A DNA stretch of 64,000 bases from Sva-07 sp963752815 (GTDB lineage: Bacteria; Actinomycetota; Acidimicrobiia; Acidimicrobiales; Ilumatobacteraceae): the NCBI GenBank assembly GCA_963752815.1, contig CAVVZI010000006.1, forward strand, positions 62,001 to 126,000, given 5' to 3'. Of the stretch, positions 19,338 to 28,219 are shown piece after piece. How positions within the stretch are numbered: position 1 is the first letter of the stretch; each line of letters opens with the position of its first letter. A program made the translations under genes and the position numbers. The notes under the pieces were generated by a model. That model saw nothing but the letters and a program-made list of their open reading frames with translations, did no database searches and had not been told where the DNA came from.

Positions 19338-20121
19338 CCGTCCAGGCCGTCAGCCCGGTCAGTCCCGACGCTCCACTGCGCGCGACACGCACGGTGCGAC
19401 TCTTCGACGTCGACGTCGACGCGCTGGATGCGACCGGCACGCTCGATCGTGTCTTCCAGCTCGTCGATCGCCCGATGCCGAGCCAGCACGTCGTCCTCAA
19501 CGCGGCGAAAGTGGCGCAGATGGCCAGCGATCCTCGTCTCCGCGAGATCGTGCGGTCGTGCGACCTGGTCAACGCCGACGGAGCCTCGATCGTGTGGGCG
19601 AGCCGGGCCCTCGGCCGGCCGGTACCCGAGCGTGTCGCCGGCATCGATCTGTTTACCGCCATCGTCGAGCCGCGACACGTCGAGCCGGGCACAGCGTGTA
19701 CTTCCTCGGAGCGACCGACGAAGTGCTCGACGAGATGCTGGGACGTTTCCGCCGGCAGTTCCCGACCCTCCAGATCGCAGGCGTTCGCAACGGCTACTGG
19801 GACGACGATGCCACGGTCGTGGCGGCCGTACGCCGGGCCCGTCCCGACTTTCTATTCCTGGCAATCCCGAGCCCGCGCAAGGAGTATTGGCTGAACGAGC
19901 ACCTCCAGGAACTCGGCGTCTCGTTCGTGATGGGGGTCGGGGGGATCGTTCGATGTGGTCGCCGGCAAGGTTCAGCGCGCGCCGCGCTGGGTGCGTAGCG
20001 CGCCGGCGGGGAATGGCTCTACCGCCTGTGCCAGGAACCACGCCGGATGTGGAAGCGATACCTCGTCGGCAACACCAAGTTCGTGGCGCTCACCGTCCGG
20101 GAATGGCGAGTCCTTCGATGA
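19334..20121 (+). CDS. WecG/TagA/CpsF-family glycosyltransferase (frameshifted)
   Basis: GT26-type enzyme that transfers N-acetylmannosamine or its uronic acid to a lipid-linked acceptor. Signature segments: HVVLNAAKVAQMASDPRLRE, CDLVNADGASIVWASRALG, RVAGIDLF, then in other frames GHSVYFLGATDEVLDEML, NGYWDDDATVVAAVRRARPD, FLFLAIPSPRKEYWL and AGKVQRAPRWVR, ending WLYRLCQEPRRMWKRYLVGN. Two homopolymer-type deletions near 19690 and changes near 19945 and 20000 break it. ManNAc-type donors would fit the UDP-mannuronate-derivative pathway encoded nearby. The stop overlaps the flippase start (ATGA). Confidence 0.8.
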
Positions 20122-21010
20122 CGGTGACCGACACCCCTGTGGAGGGCTCGGCAGCGCCGCCGTCGACGGTGCAGGGAACGGCGCGCACGCCGCGCCTTCG
20201 GCTGGAGTCTCCTCAACAGCAGTGCGGGCCGCCTCACCACGGTCGTCGTGGGTCTGATCCTGGCCCGCATTCTGGTGCCGGCGGAGTACGGGACGTTTGC
20301 GGTTGCGATCTTGGTACTGGCGATCCTGCAGAGCATGAACGAACTGGGGGTGAGCGTTGCGGTGATCCAGTGGCCAGGCGATGTCCGCCGGGCCGCCCAC
20401 ACCGGCACCACGCTGGCCCTGGGAACCAGTGCGTTGCTGTACGCCTTCGTGTACGCGACGCGCCGTCGATCGCCGGGGCCATCGGCGCGCCGGAGTCGAC
20501 GGCCGTGATCCGCGTGCTCGCCGTCGGAGTGCTCATCGACGGCATCTCCTCTATTCCCGGTGCGCTGATGACGCGGGCGTTCCACCAACGACGGCGAGCC
20601 GTGGCCGACCTGGTTGCCCTCGTGCCCTCGTCCGTTGTCAGCATCGTCCTCGCCACCCAGGGACACGGCGCGATGAGCCTCGCCTACGGTTCGCTGGCCG
20701 GCAATCTCACCGCCACTGCCCTAGTCCTCGTGCTCGCCCCGGCACGACCGTTGCCGGGTTGGCATCGCGACGACGCGGTCGCATTGTTGCGTGTGGGGCT
20801 GCCGCTCGCCGGGACGAGCCTCGTCCTGCTGGCGACCATGAACGTCGACTACGTCGTCGTCGGTCGTCAATTGGGGACGACGGCCTTGGGGCTCTACCTG
20901 CTGGCCTTCAACCTGTCGAGTTGGCCGTCGAACCTGCTCTCCACGCCCGCTGTCCTGTACGTCGACCCGCCGATCTCGCACCTGACACGGTTCAACAGTC
21001 CGGTGGTGGC
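20118..21010 (+). CDS. Wzx-like lipid-linked oligosaccharide flippase, truncated or fused at 3' end
   Basis: Polytopic membrane protein of the polysaccharide-exporter/MOP type. After a Pro/Thr-rich start, hydrophobic helices include LTTVVVGLILARILVPAEYG, FAVAILVLAILQSMNELGVS, AVGVLIDGISSIPGALMTRA, SSVVSIVLATQG, RVGLPLAGTSLVLLATMNVD and YVVVGRQLGTTALGLYLLAF. Only about 300 of the usual 450-500 residues can be read. Near 21.0 kb the sequence passes into a glycosyltransferase without an obvious C-terminal half, so a deletion, misassembly or dense indels are likely. Role: moves the undecaprenyl-linked repeat unit across the membrane. Confidence 0.7.
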
Positions 21011-22019
21011 GGGTTCGATCTCGTGGCCGCGACTGGATCATCGGTCCACGGCTCGTCCGCTACACGCCGCTCGTCGCACCCAAGCCGATGCACCCGGGAA
21101 TGGTTCGCACGACCGAGATGCTGGTTGGCGTCAACTCAGGTCGGTGGTCGCCACGCTCGGAGCGGACGTGACCGCGGTGATCTCGACCTGGCTGCATCTG
21201 GATGTGTTCGGATGCCTGGGCGAACGGTCGCGGATCTACTGGTGGCAGGACGATCCAGCGGGCGCCGGCGGAGTATTGGGGGACGAGCGCCGAGCGTCTG
21301 GCCGCCGCCGATCTGCGTCTGGCACAGTCAGCCGACATCGTGGTGGCCGTGAACGACGACGCGGTACAACGTTGGCGCTGACCGTGGGGTCGACGCGCCT
21401 TCCTCCCGAATGGGTGCGACCTCGAGTCGTTCGGCGTCGACGACTGCGCAGTACCGACCGATGCGCCGAGGCGACGACCGGTGGCGGGCTTCGTCGGCCA
21501 CCTCAATTCGAGAACGGATCTCGCGCTGCTCGAGGCGGTGGCCGCGGACGGTGTCTCCCTCGTCCTGATCGGGCCGAAGGATCGGCGTTCGAGCCGGATC
21601 GATTTCTGTCGACTCGCTGGATTGCCCAACGTGACGTATCGGGCCGCGAGCAGTTCGAGGATCTGCCCGGCTACCTGGCGGCGATGGACGTCGGACTGGT
21701 GCCATACGGCGCGACGGAGTTCAACCGGTGGAGCTTTCCGATGAAGACTCTCGAATACCTCGCCGCCGGTCTGCCGGTCGTGTCGACATCGCTGCCGGCC
21801 GTCCGGTGGCTCGACACTGCCCTCATCAGCCTCGCGGGACACACCGGATGAGTTCGTGGGCCCGGTCCGCCAGGTCACGTCGTCGCCTCGGACGGGCACG
21901 GAGGTCGCCGAGCGTCGCTCGTTCGCGGCGAACCACAGTTGGGCTCAGCGCGTGGCTGTGCTTGCCGGCATCATCGAGTCGCGACCAGGGATCGGAGCTG
22001 GCCCGCGGAACGGGATGAC
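21011..22019 (+). CDS. GT4-type glycosyltransferase (heavily frameshifted; ends approximate)
   Basis: Segments in alternating plus-strand frames: RLVRYTPLVAPKPMHPGMVR, VISTWLHLDVFGCLG, SRIYWWQDDPAGAG, ADIVVAVNDDAVQRW, FLPNGCDLESFG, VAGFVGHLNSRTDLALLEAV, VSLVLIGPKD, YLAAMDVGLVPYGATEFNRW, SFPMKTLEYLAAGLPVVSTS and NHSWAQRVAVLAGII. This order matches a GT-B enzyme of the family-1/4 type that recognises a sugar nucleotide in its C-terminal half. About ten frame changes occur in 1 kb. The gene converges on the beta-helix gene at 22046. Confidence 0.65.
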
Positions 22020-22045
22020 CACCGTGGTGCCGTCCGCCGGGACGG

Positions 22046-23200
22046 TCAGCCCGGACCGACGGCTGCGCCGGTGTCGTCCCACACGTTTCCGGACCAGACG
22101 TTCCCAACGCCTCCCGACTCGAACACGGGTGCAAGGCCCAGAAGCCGCCGTTCGGGTAGAACAAGCGACCAAAACGATTGTTGGTCACGTGAATGTTGAA
22201 CGTGCCGGTCGGGCCTTGGCCGCCGTAGAAGGAGTACCCACCTCCGGCCAGCAAGTTGTCATCGATCGTTCGGTTTCCTTGACCCCCGAAGTCCTGGAAC
22301 AGGCTGACCGCGTCGGTCTGGTCATGCGGATTGAAGATGGTGTTGTGGCGAATCGTGAGTTGCGTCGTGCCCCCGTTCGACGTCGTGCCGTTGACGTGGT
22401 CGGGACTGACGTAGCCGAGATCGTGGATGTAGTTGTCCTGGATGAGCCCCGCATCGATCTGAATACCGGTGGCCGTGTGGTAGATCTCGCTGCGGAGAAT
22501 GCTGAGACCGGTCGAGTCGCTGTTGATGTCCTTGATGCCGACCATCAACCGACTGCTGCCGCTCGGAACGGCTGTAGATTTCCACGCTTGCCGATGCTGA
22601 CGTTGTCGATGGCGTAGGCGATACCCGGTACCTCACCCGTGTCGATGATCCTCGAGTTGCGAATCGTCAGGTTCGATCCGGTGACATCGATGGCAGCGTT
22701 GACCAGGAGGCCGTCGAGGTAGGGCGCCGCCGCCGGTCACCTCGACGGAAGCCGCCTAGTCGGATGCCACTGCCACCCCGGGGTTGGCCGCCAGGGTGAC
22801 CTGGGAATTCCGGCGCACCGTGCGCAGGGTGACGCCGGGAAGAACGCCGGTGTTCGACGCATCCGGATACCCGCACGCGCTGGCTGCGGTGCGCATCTGC
22901 CGACTGGCACCGTCGCGCCGGGGTTGACCGGGCCCGGAGGGATCGGGCCCGGAGTGATCGGACCCGGAGTAGTCGAACCCGGAGTGGCGGGACCGACGAG
23001 CCGAGACGAGTCGCCGGTCGCAAGGCTGTCGCTGGACCGTTGATCGGCCCGGTCAGTTGCCCGTACACCACTGTTCCGGCCAGCGCGAGCGAACCGAGTC
23101 CAAGTGCTGCGAGCAGGGCGATCCTGCGCCGCGAGCGTGCCGAACGGTGAGATCTCGTTGGTGCGGGCTGGCCGGGTGTCTGGCCGGGAGCGTGGTCCAT
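22046..23200 (-). CDS. Secreted or anchored right-handed beta-helix protein (frameshifted)
   Basis: The N-terminus has a basic stretch and hydrophobic helix (SRRRIALLAALGLGSLALAG), then a Pro/Gly linker encoded by tandem repeats. Next come parallel beta-helix rungs: NLTIRNSRIIDTG, GLSILRSEIYHTATGIQIDA, LIQDNYIHDLGYVSPDHVNG, QLTIRHNTIFNPHDQTDAVS, NRTIDDNLLAGGGYSFYGG and FNIHVTNNRFGRLFYPNGGF. Several indels separate the pieces between 22140 and 22990. Pectate-lyase or alginate-lyase-like folds bind or cut polyuronates. With a uronic-acid pathway in the locus, a role in glycan trimming or attachment is plausible but unproven. Last gene of the wecC operon. Confidence 0.7.
22926..22990 (-). repeat. 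15-bp tandem repeat coding Pro/Gly linker
   Basis: About four imperfect 15-base units (GGNCCCGGAGTGATC on the plus strand). On the coding strand they give TPGPITPGPIPPGPV-type sequence between the membrane helix and the beta-helix domain. Confidence 0.7.
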
Positions 23201-23232
23201 TTCCGGTCCCTCCTACTTTCCGGGTTGCTAAG

Positions 23233-24230
23233 CTACGTACACCACCACGAGTGTGTCGTTCGGGCGCCTGCGCGGGGCTGGGCGACCGGAAGCGTCGTGG
23301 TCGAAATGGCCCGACATAGACTGGAAGCCGGCCGCTGCCACATGCCAGTTCGTCGGGACGGCTCGCCGGGCGAACAAGGCTCCGAAGTGCCGCTCGGTGT
23401 TGCGTACCCGAGCGGGACTTCGACAGCTCGGCGACGATCGAGGCGCCGTAGTAGCACCATGCGCTCATTCCGCGATGACGTCGCGTGTAGTAGCGAACAC
23501 GATTCAGTACCTGCATGGAGTGCGTGCGATCGCTGGTGCCCGATTGTGCGCCGATGTGAACAGCGACGGCCGCTGGCTCGTACCAGATCACGAACCCGTG
23601 CCTGCGTGGACGTGCTGCGAAATCGGTCTCCTCGGAATAGAGGAAGTACGACTCGTCCCAGCCGTCAAGGGCTTCGTGGCACGCTCGGGACACGAGCAGC
23701 ACCGCTCCCACCGCCCACTCGACGGGCCGTGCATCGAGGTATTGGCCGTCGTCCGCCACCGATTCCGAGAGTGCCGCGATTCCGGTCCGCGACAGCCCCA
23801 GCGCTCGTCCGATCGTCGGTTCTGACGCAGTGAATGGTGAAGTCGGCCGTCGAGTCCTCGGACTTGGGGCGCTACCACGCCGACCGCCGGTCGGTCGAGG
23901 GCCTCGGCCAACGCCACGATGGATCCGGGGTGAGTCGGACGTCCGGATTCAGGACGAGGATCGAGTCCGAATGCTCTGCCGTTCGTGTACCGACGTTGAC
24001 GCCACCGGCATAGCCGGTGTTGGTCGATCGGACGAGCGTGCAGTCGGTCGGCCCTCGACGACGTCGAACAGGTGTGTCGGACGATCCGTAGTCGACGACA
24101 TCGATGTCCGCGGATCAGCGCTGCCGAGGATGCCTGGGAATCGAGTCGAGGAGGTTCGCGACGACGTGGGCATGTTGTGCGTGACGATGACGTCGCGACG
24201 TCGACGTGGCGCCTCGGGTGGCCATCTCAT
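23233..24230 (-). CDS. GT2-family glycosyltransferase, rhamnosyltransferase-like (frameshifted)
   Basis: Start ATG 24230 gives RRDVIVTHN at the start of the GT-A fold, then NLLDSIPGILG, STNTGYAGGVNVG, VLNPDVRL-like sequence, SIVALAEALDRPAVGVVAPQ, PVEWAVGAVLLVSRACHEAL, GWDESYFLYSEETDFAAR and YEPAAVAVHIGAQSG. These match the DxD-like donor site and ED.D acceptor-base region of WbbL/RfbN-type enzymes. Six or more frame changes occur, and the C-terminus is uncertain. The start overlaps the wecB-type stop by four bases on the minus strand, placing it third in the leftward operon. Confidence 0.75.
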
Positions 24231-25382
24231 CTTCCCGTCGGTCGACGGCGGCCGGAGGCGCGGCCGCCGTCGACGATCGTGTCGGCGATGCGTTCGCCGG
24301 CGTGTCCGTCCCAGAGTGCCGGGCGGCGATCCTCGACGCCGTGGTCGAGCACGTGGAACGCGGCCGCGACGATGGCGTCGGGATCGACGCCCACGACGCT
24401 GGTTGGTGCCCTCGGTGACGGTGATCGGCCGTTCGGTGTTCTCGCGCAGCGTGAGGCACGGCACGCCGAGCGCGGTCGTCTCCTCCTGGACCCCACCGGA
24501 GTCGGTGAGCACCACGCGCGGCGGCGCCTGCAGCGCCAGGAAGTCGAGGTAACCGAGCGGCTCGATGAGCGCGGACGCGGCCGGCGAGCGGCAGTTCGAC
24601 CGGCGCAGCCGGCCGGCCGTGCGGGGGTGGGCGGGGAAGACGACCGGGAGCGCTCGGCGACGCGAGCCAACGGCGCCGACGAGCCTGCCGAGCTGGCGGT
24701 CGTCGTCCACGTTCGACGGGCGGTGCAGCGTGGCGAGGCGCGTACGCGCCCGTCGGCGACTCCGAGCTCGTGCGCGGACATCGCCTCGGCGCCGGCCCGG
24801 TCGCAGGTTGGCGAGCAGCGTGTCGATCATGACGTTGCCGACGAGGTGGACCTGATCGCTCGCGGTAGCCCTCGCGCGCAGGTTGTCGACCGCGTCGGCC
24901 GACGGGGCGAACAGGTAGTCGCTCAGCCGGTCGGTGACGACCCGGTTGATCTCCTCGGGCATCGCCCAGTCGCGGCTGCGCAGGCCCGCCTCGACGTGGG
25001 CGACGCGGCACCGGCCTTGGCCGCGACGAGCGCGCAGGCGACGGTCGAGTTCACGTCGCCGACGACCACGACCACGTCGGGCCGCTGCGTCGTCGACGAG
25101 CGGCTCGAACGCGGTCATGATCCGCCGCGGTCTGGGCGGCGTGGACTGCCGGAGCCGACCTCGAGGATGTGGTCCGGCGGTCGGATGCCGAGCTCGTCGA
25201 AGAACACGTCGCTCATCGCGGTCGTCGTAGTGCTGGCCGGTGTGGACGAGCACGCGTGCGCACGCCGCGGCGATTCCAGGGCGGTCGATCACCGGCTTGA
25301 GCTTCGGGAAGTTCGGGCGTGCGCCGGCGACGCACATCACGGTGAGCGCATCCGGGTCGAGCGGCGGCTCAGAGGTGGGCAA
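24227..25382 (-). CDS. wecB: Non-hydrolysing UDP-GlcNAc-type 2-epimerase (WecB/WbpI-like, heavily frameshifted)
   Basis: Recognisable in order: VMCVAGARPNFPKLKPVI, RVLVHTGQHYDD, RVAHVEAGLRSRDWAMPEE, INRVVTDRLSDYLFAPSADA, VHLVGNVMIDTLLANL, TLHRPSNVDD, VVFPAHPRTAGRL, LIEPLGYLDFLAL, RVVLTDSGGVQEETTALGVP and CLTLRENTERPITVTEGTN. These are all blocks of the family, including the GARPNF start and SGGVQEE active-site loop. About ten frame changes separate them. WecB interconverts UDP-GlcNAc and UDP-ManNAc; WbpI does so with the 2,3-diacetamido uronic acid. The start is uncertain (TTG 25382 overlapping the wecC-type stop is proposed). Confidence 0.8.
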
Positions 25383-26631
25383 TGTGTGCTCCTGTGAGGC
25401 GGTGGCGGGTGTCGAACACGTGCGGCGCCGTGCTGTTGATCCGCACCCAGTCGAACGCGTCGTGGTCGGTGAGCACCACCACGAGGTCGGCTGCTTCGAT
25501 CTCCTCGTCGATCGCCTCGACGCGAGTCCCGGGCACCTGGACGCACGAGTCGACCATCGGGTCCGCCATGCGGACGTCGGCGCCGAGATCAACCAGCAGC
25601 TGGGCGATGCGTGTCGCCGGCGACTCGCGGTAGTCGCCGGAGTTCTTCTTGTAGGCGATCCCGAGCAGCAGCAGTCGGGCGCCGTTGACCGACTGCTGCA
25701 GCTCGTTCAGCTCGAGCACGATGCGACGGACCACGTAGTCGGGCATGTGGTCGTTCACGTCGTTCGCGAGGTGCACGAAGCGGCACGCGAGGCCGAGACG
25801 GCGCTGCACCTGCCACGAGAGGTAGCTCGGGTCGATGGGCAGGCAGTGCCCGCCGACTCCGGGGCCTGGACGGAACGGCATGAACCCGAACGGCTTCGTG
25901 GATGCCGCGTCGATGACGTCCCAGATGTCGATGCCCATCCCGTGGGCGAACACGGCGAGTTCGTTGACGAGCGCGATGTTGACGTGACGGAACGTGTTCT
26001 CCAGGAGCTTGGCCAGCTCCGCCTCCCGAGTGCCGCGGACGGGCACCACGTGGTCGACGAGGCGGGAGTAGAATCCTTCGATCCGCTCGAGCGACGCCGC
26101 GTCGATCCCCGACACGATCTTCGGAGTCGACATGAACGTCCACACCGGGTTGCCGGGATCGATTCGTTCCGGGCTGAACCCGACATGGAAGTCCGTTCCG
26201 GCGACGAGCCCGGATGCCTCCTCGAGCAGCGGCACGAGCAGTTCGTCGGTCGTGCCCGGATAGGTGGTCGACTCGAGCACGACACACGACCCGGCGCGCA
26301 GCAGCGTGCCGAGCCCGCTCCCGGCTGCGGTGACGTACGAGAGGTCGGGTGAGCCGTCGCGCAGGGGAGTCGGCACCGCGATGACCGCCACGTCGAACCA
26401 TTCGGCGTCGGAGAGTTCGGTCGTCACGGCGAAGCGGCCGGAGTTCAGCGCCTCCTTGACCTCACCGTCGGAGATGTCCTCGACGAAACTGTTGGCGTCG
26501 CGCAGCCGAGCGATGCGCTCGGTCGACAGGTCGACGCCGACCACATCGAAGCCCGCCTGCACCGCCCGCAGCGCGAGTGGGAGGCCGACGTAGCCGAGCC
26601 CGACCACGATCACCCGTTCCGTCGTGTCCAT
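25369..26631 (-). CDS. wecC: UDP-N-acetyl-sugar 6-dehydrogenase (WecC/WbpA-like)
   Basis: 420 residues and intact, in contrast to its neighbours. Rossmann start VIVVGLGYVGLPLALRAV, VAVIAVPTPLRDGSPDLS, VLESTTYPGTT, GFSPERIDPGNP, KLLENTFRHVNIALVNELA and GVGGHCLPIDPSY with catalytic Cys263, then the C-terminal GIAYKKNSGDYRESPA. It oxidises the C6 hydroxyl of UDP-GlcNAc or UDP-ManNAc to the uronic acid with two NAD+. First gene of the leftward operon. The upstream intergenic region, shared with a divergent glycosyltransferase, carries operator site E. Confidence 0.9.
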   Translation of the reverse strand: MDTTERVIVVGLGYVGLPLALRAVQAGFDVVGVDLSTERIARLRDANSFVEDISDGEVKEALNSGRFAVTTELSDAEWFDVAVIAVPTPLRDGSPDLSYVTAAGSGLGTLLRAGSCVVLESTTYPGTTDELLVPLLEEASGLVAGTDFHVGFSPERIDPGNPVWTFMSTPKIVSGIDAASLERIEGFYSRLVDHVVPVRGTREAELAKLLENTFRHVNIALVNELAVFAHGMGIDIWDVIDAASTKPFGFMPFRPGPGVGGHCLPIDPSYLSWQVQRRLGLACRFVHLANDVNDHMPDYVVRRIVLELNELQQSVNGARLLLLGIAYKKNSGDYRESPATRIAQLLVDLGADVRMADPMVDSCVQVPGTRVEAIDEEIEAADLVVVLTDHDAFDWVRINSTAPHVFDTRHRLTGAHIAHL

Positions 26632-26743
26632 GTCGATCCAATCCGCCCGTGTCGTCCGAATGTGTGCGTCGCGGGGCCGTTGCGCTTTCCAGGGCCCGAT
26701 CCGAACGTACGGCAGGAGCCATCGGCGGTGACAGGGGCGAGCG

Positions 26744-26771
26744 CTGAAGAAGCGCTGATCATCCTCTGGGC
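26744..26771 (+). promoter_or_regulatory. Phased CTGA-type operator, site E (3 repeats)
   Basis: CTGAAG at 26744, CTGATC at 26755 and CTGGGC at 26766, each 11 bp apart, between the divergent wecC-type and GT2 genes. GATACT at 26799-26804 is a likely -10 for the rightward gene. Confidence 0.6.
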
Positions 26772-26798
26772 ACCCTTTCCGTCGCCACGGTGTTCGCT

Positions 26799-26804
26799 GA
26801 TACT
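26799..26804 (+). promoter_or_regulatory. Possible -10 GATACT for GT2 gene
   Basis: One mismatch from TATACT. It lies 27 bases after the last operator repeat and six bases before GTG 26811, which would give a leaderless mRNA. Confidence 0.4.
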
Positions 26805-26810
26805 GACCCG

Positions 26811-27994
26811 GTGATCTTCGATGCGGGTTCGGTCGGCGATGTCGTCGGCGCGGCGGCGACCATCGCGTTGGCCGCTCCGGGCATGGTCACCGCGGCGCAT
26901 CTCGGCGTGCTCGGTGTCGGGTCGCTCTGTTACCGCGAACGACTTCCCGACCGTGTACCGCCGGTCCGCTTTCTCGTGGTCGTACCAGCGCACAACGAGG
27001 AGCTCGTGCTCGCAGGCACGCTCGAGGCCATCACCGCGTCGATGCGTTCTCGGGATCAACTCCTCGTCGTCGACGATCGCAGCACGGACCGGACGGGCGA
27101 GATCGCCCTCGGGTTCGGCGCGACCGTGCTGCGACGTGAGCCCGGTGAACCACCCGGCCGCGCGGCGGCTCGTCAGGCGGCACTTCGCCACGCCCGGTCG
27201 CTCGAGTGGGACGCCATGGTGATGATCGACGCGGACTCGATCGTCGAACGCGGGTTCTTCGATGCCTGCGAGCGCATGCTCGCCACGGGCGCGGTCGCGG
27301 CCTGCAGGCGCGCAGCGAAGCGGCGATCGGGACTCGACTGATCGATCAGGCGGCGCTCGCGTCCTTCGCCGTACAGGGCGTCCTGATGCCCCGCGGGCGC
27401 GACGCTCTCCATGGGCTCGTGCGCCTGCGCGGAACGGGCATGGTGTTGCGTCGCGATGTCATCGACGGCTTCGAGTTCCGCGCGCCGGCTTCCGAGGATC
27501 TCGTGTACGCACTCGATCTCTGCCTCGCCGGCATCCGCATTCGGCACGTCGAATCCGCACGGCTCCGCTCGCAGAACGCCGGATCGTGGCGTACCGCGAC
27601 CGAGCAGAAGATGCGGTACGAGGTGGGCCGACTGGCCGCGGCTCGCGAGTTCGTCCGTCCGTTGCTCGCGAGCCGCAAGTTCGCCGGGGTCGAGGCGGCG
27701 TGGTTCCTCGTGTCGCCACCCCTGGCCAACGCGCTGACGTTCCTCCTGCTCGCACTCGTCGTCGGTCTCGTGATCGGTCCGGCTTGGGCCGTCGGGATCG
27801 TCGTCGCGGCCATCGCCACGCTGAGCGCGGCCATCGGGCTGGCGTTCGTGCAGGCCCGGCTGCATCCCCGCGTGATACTCGCCGTCGCGGTCGCGCCGGC
27901 GTACCTGGCGTGGAAGCTGCTCGTGCAGGTCCGGGCGATGCTGTCGCTGCGCCGTGGGCCGTACGAGTTCGGCGCCACCGAACGCCACACCTGA
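26811..27994 (+). CDS. Membrane-anchored GT2 glycosyltransferase (one frameshift)
   Basis: GT-A enzyme with an N-terminal membrane segment (VVGAAATIALAAPGMVTAAH) and two or three C-terminal helices (LANALTFLLLALVVGLVIGP, AVGIVVAAIATLSAAIG). Catalytic pieces: FLVVVPAHNEELVLAGTLEA, LLVVDDRSTDRTGEIA, MVMIDADSIVERGFF (the DxD metal site) and, after the shift, FRAPASEDLVYALDLCLAG (ED base). A one-base loss near 27310 in a C run moves the frame. GTG 26811 fits a leaderless transcript; GTG 26790 is the longer option. The layout resembles polysaccharide synthase-type or Dpm1-like enzymes. Converges on the sugar-transferase gene. Confidence 0.75.
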
Positions 27995-28219
27995 CGCACC
28001 TGCGGGGTTCGCCCTCACGGAGAGACCGCCAGTCGGTCACCGCGTGTCGGAGTCGGTCATCGACCGGTGTGAAAGCGGGTCACCGGGGAGCGGTGTCGGG
28101 GCGGACGACACCCGCGTCCCCGATGACCTAGCGGACCCGCTGAAGGGGGTCGCGCGCTGGGAGCCGGCAGGCGCCTGCGGCCGGCAGATGGTGGCCTCGG
28201 AGCGGGCCGCGACGATTGC

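Noticed and set aside
24072..25397. Plus-strand 441-codon open frame opposite the WecB-type gene
   Set aside because: Low-complexity composition with no motif; the minus strand carries all conserved epimerase blocks, though in several frames.
28000..28219. tRNA or small RNA in the gap between convergent glycan genes
   Set aside because: A short palindrome (CAGGCGCCTG) is present, but no cloverleaf or T-loop consensus. At most it is a weak bidirectional terminator.
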